Under the pieces are notes generated by a model. The model was not told where the DNA came from. It made no database searches and saw only the letters and a list, made by a program, of their open reading frames with translations. From Diogma glabrata (taxonomy: Eukaryota > Arthropoda > Insecta > Diptera > Cylindrotomidae), in assembly GCA_963693315.1 (NCBI GenBank), contig OY856187.1, forward strand, positions 48,768,201-48,832,200: a DNA stretch of 64,000 nt, in the 5' to 3' direction. Of this stretch, positions 21,099-31,083 are shown in pieces. Position numbers and translations under genes: made by a program. Numbering within the stretch: the first letter of the stretch is position 1; each line of letters opens with the position of its first letter.

Positions 21099-21141
21099 TA
21101 GTATGCGATGAGGATAAACATTTTGAAGTTTAAAATATTAT
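21099..21141. repeat. Third copy of the 45-bp direct repeat
   Basis: Matches the two copies upstream of the recombinase gene (see 19,670-19,800) in the same orientation. Confidence 0.6.
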
Positions 21142-21158
21142 TTTAGTGTATTAAGAGC

Positions 21159-21205
21159 GGGCGTTATGAATTCATAATGCCCTCTCATAACGCCCCGGTT
21201 TTTAT
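21159..21205. repeat. Right palindromic site of the recombinase locus
   Basis: A 24-bp near-perfect palindrome (21,159-21,182) has 9-bp arms GGGCGTTAT and ATAATGCCC around the 6-bp centre GAATTC, followed by CATAACGCCCC. The first ten bases, GGGCGTTATG, repeat directly those at 19,461-19,470. Arms around a 6-8-bp core are typical of tyrosine-recombinase crossover sites. A related block recurs at 57,091-57,152. Confidence 0.75.
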
Positions 21206-21257
21206 GGATGCGTTTATATATCGCGTATCCAAGACTTTATAATAACATTATATGCAT

Positions 21258-21271
21258 GTGAAGCATAAAAT
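21258..21271. repeat. 14-bp inverted repeat bracketing the recombinase gene (right)
   Basis: GTGAAGCATAAAAT, exact reverse complement of 19,581-19,594. Confidence 0.7.
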
Positions 21272-22276
21272 ATATTATATTTTACTATATTTTTTAATAA
21301 TTATTAATTTACATAGTTAAACTAATAATATATATAATTGATTTGAGTTTAGCAAATCAATAATATATTTATATATTTCTTTTTCGCCTTTCAATGTATA
21401 AAAATACTTTTGGATAAAATTCAAAAATTGGTTGCTGATTAGGGATTTTTTAAGTTGAATAAATAAAATATTTTGAAGCACACATCAATTGCTTTTCTTG
21501 TTGTATAAACTTCATACCATACACTATCAAAACATACTAGTATTGGCTTTCTTATAGATCCAGTAATTAACAAAAAAGGCTGAATTGGTAATTTTTGATC
21601 TAAATAATTTTGTAACGTCTCTTCAATATTTTGAACAGTTTCACCTATAATGGCAAAACTGTTTTGAGAATCTCGAACACTGTATTTCTTATAAATTTTA
21701 TGCTCCAAAGTTTTGTTGATTGGACGGAGTATCCTGTGCAGTAAATACATAGTTAATAGCAGAATACCATCTAAATAATATAAAACAGAAAAATATTATA
21801 TTATTACAGAATCAAACATTGAATAGGTTTAATTGTTTTCACTCAAAAAATTACAAATGACATGTCCAAAAACAACTTTTTAACTTACAGCCGGGTATTC
21901 AAATACATCAGAATAGGGAATACAATACCGATATACCGGTATACCGAAAACCGGGATATTGCTAAATTTTGACCGGTATTCTGTGATTTGAATCCCGGTT
22001 TTCGGTATTTATGCAATAAATTAGTACAACCAAAAATTCTTGGAATTTCACTGTAACGTTTTTAATTTTTCAATCGTTTTTGTTTGTGAATTTATTTTAC
22101 TTATGAAGGTAAGCAATTTTATATGTATTGTTGGATGAACTAAATATTTGCTTTTCTTTCGTATATATAATAATTAAGAGTAGTTTAAGTAATTAGTGTT
22201 TAATGAGATAGTTTATTCTCAAGCAAAAGTTGAAGCAAACATTGTAATTTCTACTACCAAACACATTTTATTTAAA

Positions 22277-22490
22277 AAAAAATAGCGTGTCATCATCAAA
22301 GAATATTCCATAACTAAGACTAAGGAATGCTATCGTTGATTGAAAAAACTTCATCCGCCAGCACCCCTAAGATATCACTTTGGCTAGTGACATCTCACTG
22401 TTATTGCCAGTGGTAAACGATATCTCAAATTAACTTGTATGCCAATAGCAGGGACTAAAGTACGCGGGGTTGTCACACACATAGATCAAC
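22277..22490 (-). repeat. Dispersed repeat DR1, partial copy F
   Basis: Carries the DR1 landmarks CACCCCTAAGATATCAC, GGCTAGTGACATCTCACTG, ATTGCCAGTGG and GTACGCGGGGTTGTCACAC, in the same orientation as the copies at 40.6 and 49.6 kb. Only the end near the GTGTGACAACC terminus is present. Confidence 0.75.
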
Positions 22491-23164
22491 AATTTTAAAT
22501 TTTACAAATCTTCCTGCGTAAAGCTAAGTATTAAACTCATTGGTATTAATGCATTGTTACCGTTTGAAAATCACTATCGGCGAAGTGCCACCATTTTTAA
22601 TTAGTTAATTGATCATGATTGCCATCCATGTTTAATCATACATAAGCTAGCTTCTTTGTATAGTATTTGTGCGAATTCGGTCTCGTAATTATGAGTTTTA
22701 TATCGATATAATCGATGTTATCAACTATCTTCACTTAATTTTAGAAAAATGTATTACATACTATTGCAAACCAACAACATATATGGTGAAGATGGTAAAA
22801 TTCGTAACATCGTGATGTGTTAAATTCCAATACATATAATTTTGATATACACAAATGAAATTGTTTCAGATTATACTTTCATTTTGCCAATTTCATAAAA
22901 ATTATGCTCAGCCAAAAAAAACATTGATCTAACAAACTAATTCCGTATAAAGCGATATTTAAATAAAAGCCAAATCAAATAATTATCAACATTTAGGCAA
23001 AATCCCTTAAGATAATTATATTAATAACTTTAAAAAACTGCATTATCGATCAATTTTTTAAAATTCGTAAAAAGAAATTTTTATGATTTTTATGAATTCA
23101 TGATTAACTCGAGAACTCGAATATATAAATGTTTCCCCATACAAAATTGCACAACGTGCCTAAA

Positions 23165-23620
23165 GAAGTTTTCACTTCAAAATGACTGAACTTTCGGACC
23201 TCATAAAATATCTCCATCCAGCGTAAGAAGAAGATTTTACCACAAATCGGAATTTGGATAGTAATCTCAAGTTTCAGCATATTCCGAAAAACGATATAGT
23301 GAAGTGTCTTTTATGATGGCCCAATGATGAGACCATAGAGGAACTCTTGGAAGATAATGTCGAGCTTATAGCAAAAATGGAAGATGAAACTGAGTCTGAG
23401 TTTGGAAGTAAAAACTTATTGAAAAAGAAAATAGATCAAGCGATTTGTAAAAAACTGAATTACACAGTTGCTGAGAAAAAAACTCGGTTAACATAAGATC
23501 TAGTTAAGGGCCTACAAAATGAAATGATTCATTCTGAAGATGAGGGAACAAGGGGAGTATATTTGCAACAATTCTATGAATTGTTTCTTACGGTTCAACC
23601 AAAATTTGTTTTCATCTTAT
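23165..23620 (+). pseudogene. Remnant of a hAT-internal coding region
   Basis: Degenerate frames reading EELLEDNVELIAKMEDETESE, GSKNLLKKKIDQAICKKLN and later VYLQQFYELFLTVQPKF, with stops and shifts. By position this should be the transposase of the hAT element, but I do not see the C-terminal dimerisation motif, so the assignment is positional. Confidence 0.4.
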
Positions 23621-24599
23621 AGATCGTTTTCATGAGCTGGTATTTTGCTAAATAAGCTGAGATCAAGACTTGCTTCATTTTAATCAATTAATGTGATATG
23701 TTGTGTTATTTATTATTTTTTTTATTTTGAATATTACGTAATATGTTAATGATTAATGAATTTATGTTTTTTATTTCAAATAAAAATTGAAACAACATTT
23801 TTTGTATGAAAATTAATTTTTTTTAAATACCGGTATTAAAACCTATATACCGGTATTTGTATTTTTAAGTACCGAAATACCGGTATTAGATTTTACTCCG
23901 GTATTGTATTCCCTACATCAGAAACAGAATTTCATACAAATTTGATAGCAAAAAATTCTGTTGCTGTAAAATTTGAATGGAATTCTGTTTCTGTTGTATG
24001 TGATTTTCAAGTTTTTGGAGCAAAAAAAAAAAACAAATTAAAAAAACTTACTTTCTGTAAATTGAGAAGCTTTTCAACAATCTCTTTTAATTTTTCATCT
24101 TTAATTTGTTCTTCAAAAATGGGCTGAGTTTTCTGAATAAATGTTGGTAATTTACAACCAAAATCGTTGGCTTTCTTAAACATTGCTTTAAAATAAATAT
24201 CTATCTGAAAATTTTAAAAGGAATATTAATATAATTAAAATGTTATTGAAATATACTAATATTGAATTATTAATTACCAGTTTATAACCAAGCGGTAATT
24301 TAAATTGCTTCCATTAGGTTAAAATTTCCGAAGTTGATTTTAATTTTGAAATGTCGCTGAGTCTCAGTTGTTTAGTCCTGTCACATGCAGACTCAATTTC
24401 AAGCCAACTACTCTGTTCATCGAACAAAATTTCTACATGTTCTGATGAATCTGCTTCAGGAACTGAAAAATCATTTTTTTTAACACGGCATAGACAGTAC
24501 AAAAATTTACAAAGTTTCACATACCAAACGTATGAATTCGTTTACTTGCCAACTATTTGTTTTTGTTTTAAATCATAAAATTTCTTATCGTTTAATAAA

Positions 24600-25155
24600 A
24601 GAATTTTAATTTTTCAATTTTCTTAACAACACTTTTAGCTTTTCACAAAACTGCTAAATATTTTGTAAAGTTGTTGTTTATTCAACGTCTGGATATAAAC
24701 TGTGATTCTTACCAAGATTTTATCAATCGTTATTAAAAATAATAACCTATGGTTAGATTAATGTATACTATTATTAATCTAAGAACCTACGTTTTTAAAG
24801 TAAAAACCTCGATGATTAATCTAATAAAATGGTTATTAAACTTAACTACAAAAATAATAATTTATGTTTTTATCTTAATAGCTCTACGTTAATCACATGA
24901 TTTTTTATTTGATTGCCTGAATTCATTATTTTAATAAGAATTGGTTATTAGTTTAATCAACCGTTGTGATTTTTTTAATAATATTGACCGTATTTTTATT
25001 TTAATAAACAGTTTTATGAAAATAATAACAAAAAGTATTAATCGAACGAATGTGGCAATTACTTTAATAAAAATCGTTATTAGATTGATAAAATAACTTA
25101 TTACACATTTTTAAAACGGGCGGTTATTAAATTTACTAACAAAATTCTTTGAGTG
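24600..25155. repeat. Right subterminal repeat region of the TIR element
   Basis: Many short GGTTATTA / TTAATAA motifs in both orientations (for example 24,770, 24,830, 24,945, 25,075, 25,125), mirroring the left end. No gene. Confidence 0.6.
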
Positions 25156-25622
25156 CACTATATTAAGTTCCGAAGAGGAAGCAAATTATTGAAGACTTTG
25201 CGGGAATTATCGACGTTTGAACGGTATTTGAGGATTTTTCTATACATCTTAACAGCACCATTAACAGCACCATGCACCATTTTCTCTATAATCGATCAGG
25301 TCCGCGCTTTTGGTTTCTTTAAATTCCTTATGGTCTAACAAACGCAGCTCAGATTTTTCAACTTTTAGACGAAGTGGTCAAATGACTTGACATTGTTTTG
25401 GTATATATCGTCGAGGTTTTGGTGCCAAGTAGTTGGCAGACCAAAAACATTTACGCATACTTTTCAAAGGGTTCGTAGATTTCGATATAAAAAACAAACA
25501 CTCAAAGTGCGTATTTGGTGTGCAATTTCTTGACTTTTAAGCCATAAAATTACAAAAGATGGAATAAAACCCTCTGCAGATCAAATCATGACAATCCAAG
25601 ATTTTCCTCAGCCTACGTGTGT
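25156..25622 (+). pseudogene. Decayed plus-strand gypsy element: reverse transcriptase region
   Basis: Continuation of the relic at 17,863-18,814. Recognisable in shifting frames: SPLY/VPKRKQ at the insertion junction, IPYGLTNAAQIFQLLDEVVK near 25,325-25,380, a decayed YxDD-region (LVYIVEVLV), HSKCVFGVQFLD near 25,500, and KDGIKPSADQIMTIQDFPQP near 25,555-25,615. These match, in order, the RT of the intact element. Multiple stops and shifts; clearly dead. Confidence 0.8.
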
Positions 25623-25712
25623 TTGACAATCTAACATAATGTAAACCTAATGCTAACATAATGTAAATCTAGTTTACACTTTCTGCCGTAGGCTCTTGGC
25701 GTAATTCGTTGA

Positions 25713-25968
25713 ATAACATATTTGTTCAGCACTTGTTTTATACGCACGTTAATATAAATTTTAAAAAATAAAAGATTTAATTTGATTTTTATGGTCACTC
25801 AATATATTTCGTCTTTTTAGGACATCCTCAGAAGTAAGCATTACTCCTGAGGATGTCCTAAAAAGACGAAATATATTGAGTGATCATAAAAATCAAATTA
25901 AATCTTTTATTTTTTAAAATTTATATATTAACGTGCGTATAATACAAATGCTCAACAAATATGTTATG
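25713..25968. repeat. Perfect-looking palindrome with Penelope-type terminal motif
   Basis: Arms of about 125 bp meet at 25,839-25,841. The right arm reads CCTGAGGATGTCC, AAAAA, GACGAAATATATTGAGTGA; the left arm is its reverse complement. The TGA-N-GAT / stem / GAAAT motif matches the Penelope-like terminus at 9236, so this is probably a head-to-head pair of Penelope-like ends without the body. Confidence 0.75.
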
Positions 25969-25989
25969 ATGTAAGTCTCTCGGAAAATA

Positions 25990-26075
25990 ATAAATAAAAC
26001 AAAGTGTTTTATGATTTTACTGTTGCTCTATATATATTTCAGCTTGTTAGGCCATCTTCTAACAGCTTTTTGTAG
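25990..26075 (-). other. Second Penelope-type terminal motif
   Basis: On the minus strand AGAAGATGGCCTAACAAGC then TGAAATATATATAG repeats the layout of the preceding palindrome with different stem sequence. Probably a solitary terminus of another Penelope-like family. Confidence 0.45.
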
Positions 26076-27154
26076 CAACTAAACATTATCGTTACTTTGA
26101 AAAAGCTCGTTTGTTCACAGTGTTGTAGAGATGGATTATTAAAAATAATTCGGAATCCTGACCTTGGATATATCTTATTTTGTTACAGAAAATTAAAAAA
26201 AAACTGTACCGTATCGTTAGTAATATTTAGTTAATAACAAAAAAAAATAATTTAGGGCAACAAGCTATGTAATAACAAAAAAAATTATATAAAATAAATC
26301 AAAAGCTTACATTAACTACCATCCATGATGGTCCATGTTAAACATAGGTAAATTATTTGTATCTTCATAAGAATTAGTTGATTTTTTATATAAACCATAT
26401 CACAAATAAACAATATAATCAGTGAAGAGAGGTAGAATTCTTTCCATCAAATTCGCAATCTGTAAATAGTGCCACGGTTCACAATAATTGCAAAGTGTCT
26501 TTTGTTATTGTTTCCTTTTTCCAAATATAACTCAACAATTTTAGTACCCAAATACAATGCATCTGGATTACTTATCAGCACCTTGAGTTGCTCGAACCAC
26601 AACTTTCAAATTTAAAAATTGAATTTTTTTTGTTGTAGTCCGATAAAAATAAAGACAAATTGCCTCTTCAATCACTTTGTATTTAAAATAACAGCAAAAA
26701 TGAAAGCTAGTTCAATGAAATTTGATAATAAATTTTATTTTGAAATTTCAATTTCTATTATGTGCAAATAGACAACCATAAAACTTTATATTTTAAAGAT
26801 AACAAACTGAATTTTTTGTTTATGTTTAAATTCAAATAATTTATGTTTCGATTTTTATATAATTACTAAATAATAATTAAAGTTTTAAATAATTACACTC
26901 AATCTTCTGATTTAAAATTATATAATCTCCCTGGCCGAATAAAATGGTCAAATATATATAGTAAGATTCTTCAGTATTTTTGTTTCTTTTTCTATTGTCT
27001 CTTTCTCGTAAATAAAATAACAATTTCTTCTTCCAACCGACTAAAGAACTTCTCTACAAATAAAATAAATTTTAACAGCTATATTACGCTTACACCATAC
27101 ATGTAATACTATTACTAAGCTTCAAAAACAAAAAAATATTCATAATTATCACTC
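26076..27154. other. No recognisable feature
   Basis: AT-rich sequence without a sustained frame, splice-bounded exon or repeat shared with the rest of the window. Confidence 0.5.
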
Positions 27155-27815
27155 ATACGCATGCCCTCCATCAGTTTTTATTAATTTGTTAATTTTTTCT
27201 ATTTTTTGATCCACGGGTGTGACAACCCCGCGTACTCCAGTCCCTGCTATTGGCATATGAGTTAACGTGAGATATCGCATACCACTGGCAATAGCAGTGA
27301 GATATCACTAGCCAAGGTGATTTCTTAGGGGTGATGGCGGATGAACCGTATTCAGTCAATGGTGGCACTCTCAATCTTAGCTAATGAATATTTCTTGATG
27401 CTGGAACGCTGTAACTTGCTCGAAGAAACGAGCCTTCATATAACTATATATCTGAGCTTTAATCAACTGCGTCCCATAATCAAGGATTATGCCATTAGTT
27501 GGACTATTGGCAAACCAATTTTAGTTCTGTTTCTGCAAATTTTTAAAACAAATTTGCTTCTTATCTCTTATTTTATTTTTATATTCCCTACCCTATCACG
27601 AAATATTGGCCTATGTCATATTTTATATGTGATAGGATTTATGGTTTTGTTATCCATTATTTAACAAAAAAATATTAAAAAAAAAAACAGATTTGCGTCC
27701 ATTAACATCCTTTGAACGCATGTTGTTGTGGGACCTTGGGCTTAAAGGGTTTTTATGTGTTGTTGTGACACATATTGTAATGCCTACTACACATCACATT
27801 TTATTAAAATAAAAA
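27155..27815 (+). repeat. Dispersed repeat DR1, copy A (near full length)
   Basis: Starts near CATCAGTTTTTA, contains GGGTGTGACAACCCCGCG, several GATATC palindromes, CACGAAATATTGGCCTATG, and ends TGTTGTGGGACCTTGG ... CACATTTTATTAAAA with an A-rich tail. There is no coding frame. The A-rich end suggests a retroposon; short inverted motifs (GATATC, CCAGTGG/CCACTGG) would equally fit a MITE. Confidence 0.75.
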
Positions 27816-28230
27816 AAAAAAATAATATATGTAGACAAAAGTAAACATCTACATGTTACTAATTGACATTGTGACGTGATCATCAAAAAAATCAAATGAG
27901 AAAAAACATGTTAAAATATTATTGATATATAAAAATGCTTTTATGTCTGTTTCATTTTAAAGGCCGGCATCGAAATAAAATGGCAAATAATAAGCGAAAT
28001 TCTTTATATATGTATATTACACTAGTTTACAAGAAAAATCTCCCTAAAGGAAACCCAACTTTTCTTATAGATTTTGACCTGTTAAACACGAATATCATAT
28101 TAATTTTTTTACGTTAGCTCTTGTTTTTGAGATATTCGCAAAAAAGGTTATTCCGTTTTTTGGATCGCATAGCTTACCTTACGAAACAAACAAATTCAAT
28201 GTATTATTGAAACAAATGTATAGTAAAGAT
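27816..28230. other. No recognisable feature
   Basis: AT-rich, no coding support. Confidence 0.5.
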
Positions 28231-28260
28231 GCTAACAAACATTTTGAGCTATTTTCGTAA

Positions 28261-28460
28261 NNNNNNNNNNNNNNNNNNNNNNNNNNNNNNNNNNNNNNNN
28301 NNNNNNNNNNNNNNNNNNNNNNNNNNNNNNNNNNNNNNNNNNNNNNNNNNNNNNNNNNNNNNNNNNNNNNNNNNNNNNNNNNNNNNNNNNNNNNNNNNNN
28401 NNNNNNNNNNNNNNNNNNNNNNNNNNNNNNNNNNNNNNNNNNNNNNNNNNNNNNNNNNNN
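28261..28460. other. Assembly gap (200 N)
   Basis: Exactly 200 N, a conventional gap size, so the true length is unknown. The 30 bases before it (AACAAACATTTTGAGCTA then TTTTCGTAA) recur at 28,943-28,970 at the start of the foldback element, so the gap probably hides another copy of that repeat. Confidence 0.95.
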
Positions 28461-28743
28461 TATTTTTTTCTTGTTAAAATTGGCGCATATTTTTAATCAT
28501 TCTCAATCTTTTTAATTAAAATTGTGTAAATAACCTTTTCAACTGGTTAATGTTCCTTAAAATTTTAAAATAAATATGAGAACATGTTTTACATCATTTT
28601 TTGGGTACATGCTCCTTTTTTATAATAGTTTCTATTTACAAAAATTTTCTAATTTTCTTTATTACAGTGCCATCTGTAAACACTGTTTCATTAAAAAATG
28701 TTACGTCATAAATGTATACATTAAATTTGTTCATAAATATTAG

Positions 28744-28935
28744 CAAATTTAACAAAGAAACAAAAATTTAACAAAGAAACGCAAATTTAACAAAGAAACC
28801 AACGTTTGAATCAAATGTATTGAATCAAACAATCGTCCCATCATGTAGCAGAACATTTGCCATATCAATCGTCGATTGTTTGACCCAAACGTTGGAGGCA
28901 AACATTTGAATCAAACGTTCACCGCATCGTGTAGA
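28744..28935. repeat. 18-bp direct repeats followed by a small inverted repeat
   Basis: Three to four copies of AAATTTAACAAAGAAAC lie at 28,744-28,800. The next segment has CCAACGTTTGAATCAAATGT near 28,799 and a reversed, repeated counterpart CAAACGTTGG / AACATTTGAATCAAACG near 28,885-28,920. A small MITE-like unit; no gene. The 280 bp to its left (28,461-28,743) show nothing recognisable. Confidence 0.6.
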
Positions 28936-28966
28936 GCCGGCTTAACAAACATTTTGAGCTTTTTCG

Positions 28967-29960
28967 TAAAAATCTATCAAGGATTCTGGAAGTTATACTC
29001 GAAAAAAGTTGAAAAAAAATCAATAATTTTTGTTTTTCCAAAATTTTACTTTATTCAACGTCATAAATTTTGAAAAAAAAAATGATTGTAAATCTTTTTA
29101 ATTTCTTGGAACGTACAGTTAATTCAATATCCTTTTTTTATATTAAAAAACACGAAATTTGGTGCAGGTTGCCCCAAGTTATTCAGGTTTTCCCAAAAAA
29201 GTCAAAACTCAAAATTTGGAAAAAAATGTTTACTAAGAATAATATAAGTTCTGACATTTTCTTTATTGTACCATCTTCAATGTGTTAAGTTGCAGTTGAC
29301 ATAACTATTTCTCGGCATCCATGGTTTATCTTCATTCACTTTTATGCCAAAGTAATGAAGGTATGCAATTCTTATATATGGAGTGATTTTTTTAGCAGGA
29401 TGTATTATGAAAATTCCTCAAATAAAACAAAATGAATTTGGACTATTTTTACACTTGAAACTTCTTGAGAAGCCATTTAAATAAATTTAACTTTACACTT
29501 TACTATTTTAAAAGAATTTTTAACTGATGTTTGAGAAAGACTGAACCTGAAAAATATTATTTACGATGCGGCACAAAAAAGAAAAGAAAAATATCATAAA
29601 CGCGGTTGAAATAAGGAAAACACAAAATGGTTCGCAGTTTTTATTTGAAAATCTGTATAAATCAATTATGTTGCAGAATCTAAATTATTCTTAGTAAAAA
29701 AATTTTTTTCCAAATTCTTAGTTTTGCCTTTTTTTGGGAAAACCTGAATAACTTGGTGCAACTTGCACAAAATTCAAGTTTTTTAACTTAAAAGAAAGGG
29801 AATTTACCACGCGCTCCAGGAAATTAAAAAAATTTGCAATCATTTATTGTTCAAAATTTATTTCGTTGCATATGGCAAAATTAAAAAAAAACGCAAATTT
29901 TTGATTTTTTTTTCCACTTTTTTCGAGTATAACTTCCAGAACCCTTGATGGATTTTTACA
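28967..29960. mobile_element. Foldback element, arms about 288 bp
   Basis: The left arm 28,967-29,254 and right arm 29,674-29,960 are imperfect reverse complements: outer GTAAAAATCTATCAAGGATT pairs with the GATGGATTTTTAC end, middle segments share GGTTTTCCCAAAAAAG, and the inner ends share TTACTAAGAATAAT. The 420-bp spacer has no gene. Confidence 0.8.
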
Positions 29961-30315
29961 AGAATAGCCTTGCCTCTTTTCTCCTAACATCAAACTACTT
30001 TGATCTGTAAACACATTTTTAAATCTTACCTCTACTTATTTTTACGTCCTTATGGGTCCTAAGGGTCCTAACCAGTAAAACCATTTTGAAAAATTGCATG
30101 AAATGTGCATTAATTATGATTGTTACAAAATCTTCGTGCACTGAATCGTTGATAATACATGTCATGCACATGATGCGTTCCATGCTGTGTATATGTCGGA
30201 AAATGCCCTAGCACATATATACACACACATGTCAGGCACATGACTTACGAATAATAAAAAAACGAAGCTAAACGAAATTTATTTAATGATATTAATAAAC
30301 AAGTTTTTTGAACAA
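29961..30315. other. No recognisable feature
   Basis: Contains GTCATGCACATGA / GTCAGGCACATGAC near 30,162 and 30,231 as a short repeated motif. Otherwise plain AT-rich sequence. Confidence 0.4.
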
Positions 30316-30323
30316 GTACAAAT

Positions 30324-31075
30324 TAGGGTTTCTCAAACGGGATCCCGGGATCCCGGAGGTACATGTTCATCCCGTTTTCCCGGGATTTCATCCCGGGATC
30401 CCGGGTATCCCGCTAATTTTTATTAACATTTTTTTGTACTTTTTTCAAAGATATTAAAAGTTTTCTTACTCGAAAATCGAGTAGTTTTTAATTCTTTTCC
30501 CTCTGTAGTAATTAATTTCGTTCAAAATTAGGAAAATGTTTTTTTTTTGATACATATGGCATCATGGTTTTTTTGTATGGCTTTTTTGGCACATATAAAC
30601 ACAACAAATTAAAACCAATCAAACTTAAAATAGGTAAATTTTTCAGAGAAATCTACCTAAAACTTGCGCTTCATTTCTCTTAATTAATGTTTAATGGTTC
30701 TCTTGGACGGATGGTTCAATGGATGGTTCAATCGACGTTTCGTCACGAAAATTCGGACAAAATTGAGTGATGGCGCCATTGACAACCTAGTTTTTTGAAA
30801 AATTGTTTAAACATTAGTATTATGAATTTATTTTTGTTATGTTTTTATGTAGGTATTCTTTTTTATTTAGTTTTTATTTTATTTAGTTTTTCTAATGGAA
30901 AATTAAATATCAATAGCGCATTTTTTGTGGTTTTTATTTGACACATTTTTCTACCACCCAATTAGAAAAATCTAGCTTTTTAGCCATTCCCGGGATTTCC
31001 CGGGATCCCGGGAATCTAATATTTTTTGTCCCGGCTTCCCGGGATTTGAATTTCTACGGGAAATGAGAAACCCTA
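30324..31075. mobile_element. hAT-type MITE with perfect 8-bp TSD
   Basis: 752 bp; TIR TAGGGTTTCTCA at both ends, each followed by several CCCGGG / GGGATCCC palindromic boxes, and an exact 8-bp duplication GTACAAAT at 30,316-30,323 and 31,076-31,083. The interior is AT-rich and non-coding. It shares the TAGGG start with the hAT element at 21.9 kb but is a different family. Confidence 0.9.
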
Positions 31076-31083
31076 GTACAAAT

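Larger units (their letters stand above)
21914..23915. mobile_element. hAT transposon relic with perfect 8-bp TSD
   Basis: Terminal inverted repeats TAGGGAATACAATACCG occur at both ends. The flanks carry an exact 8-bp duplication CATCAGAA (21,906-21,913 and 23,916-23,923). Subterminal ACCGGTAT palindromes occur at both ends. TIR and TSD length fit the hAT superfamily. It interrupts an exon of the decayed minus-strand gene and itself contains a partial DR1 copy and a short transposase remnant. Confidence 0.9.
21439..24462 (-). pseudogene. Decayed multi-exon gene of the TIR element, function not recognised
   Basis: Splice-bounded coding segments on the minus strand: 24,462-24,278 (TTTTCAG acceptor; VPEADSSEHVEILFDEQ..., with an internal TAA near 24,317, then WKQFKLPLGYKL and a GTAATT donor); 24,204-24,052 (51 codons, ATTTTCAG acceptor, GTAAGT donor, phase 0 from the previous exon); a short segment at about 23,963-23,916 continuing at 21,913-21,889, split by the hAT insertion; and 21,770-21,439 (LLTMYLLHRILRPINKTL ... 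ILVCFDSVWYEV ... KAIDVCFKIFYLFNLKNP, stop). The last exon has the look of uncharacterised transposon-encoded proteins of insects, but I cannot name the family. It may be the element's original second gene. Confidence 0.6.
18815..25155. mobile_element. 6.3-kb TIR transposon (ends CACTC / GAGTG) carrying a tyrosine recombinase
   Basis: The left end CACTCAGAGAATTCTGTT and the right end (reversed) CACTCAAAGAATTTTGTT form an imperfect inverted repeat extending about 40 bp. CA flanks both ends (18,813-18,814, 25,156-25,157). Removing the element plus one CA rejoins the gypsy relic so that it reads SPLY, a stop, then VPKRKQ, matching the conserved start of gypsy RT; this supports a 2-bp TSD. Both ends carry many short TTATTA..AATAA subterminal repeats. 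CACTA/EnSpm elements have similar ends and 2-3-bp TSDs, but no CACTA transposase is recognised. Inside are the recombinase locus, a decayed multi-exon gene and a nested hAT. Confidence 0.75.

Noticed and set aside
18815..25155. Polinton/Maverick or other large virus-like transposon
   Set aside because: Too short, no DNA polymerase B, capsid or packaging ATPase motif; the TSD is 2 bp rather than 6 bp.
28229..28477. Frame running through the N-gap
   Set aside because: Consists mostly of undefined bases; no evidence of coding.
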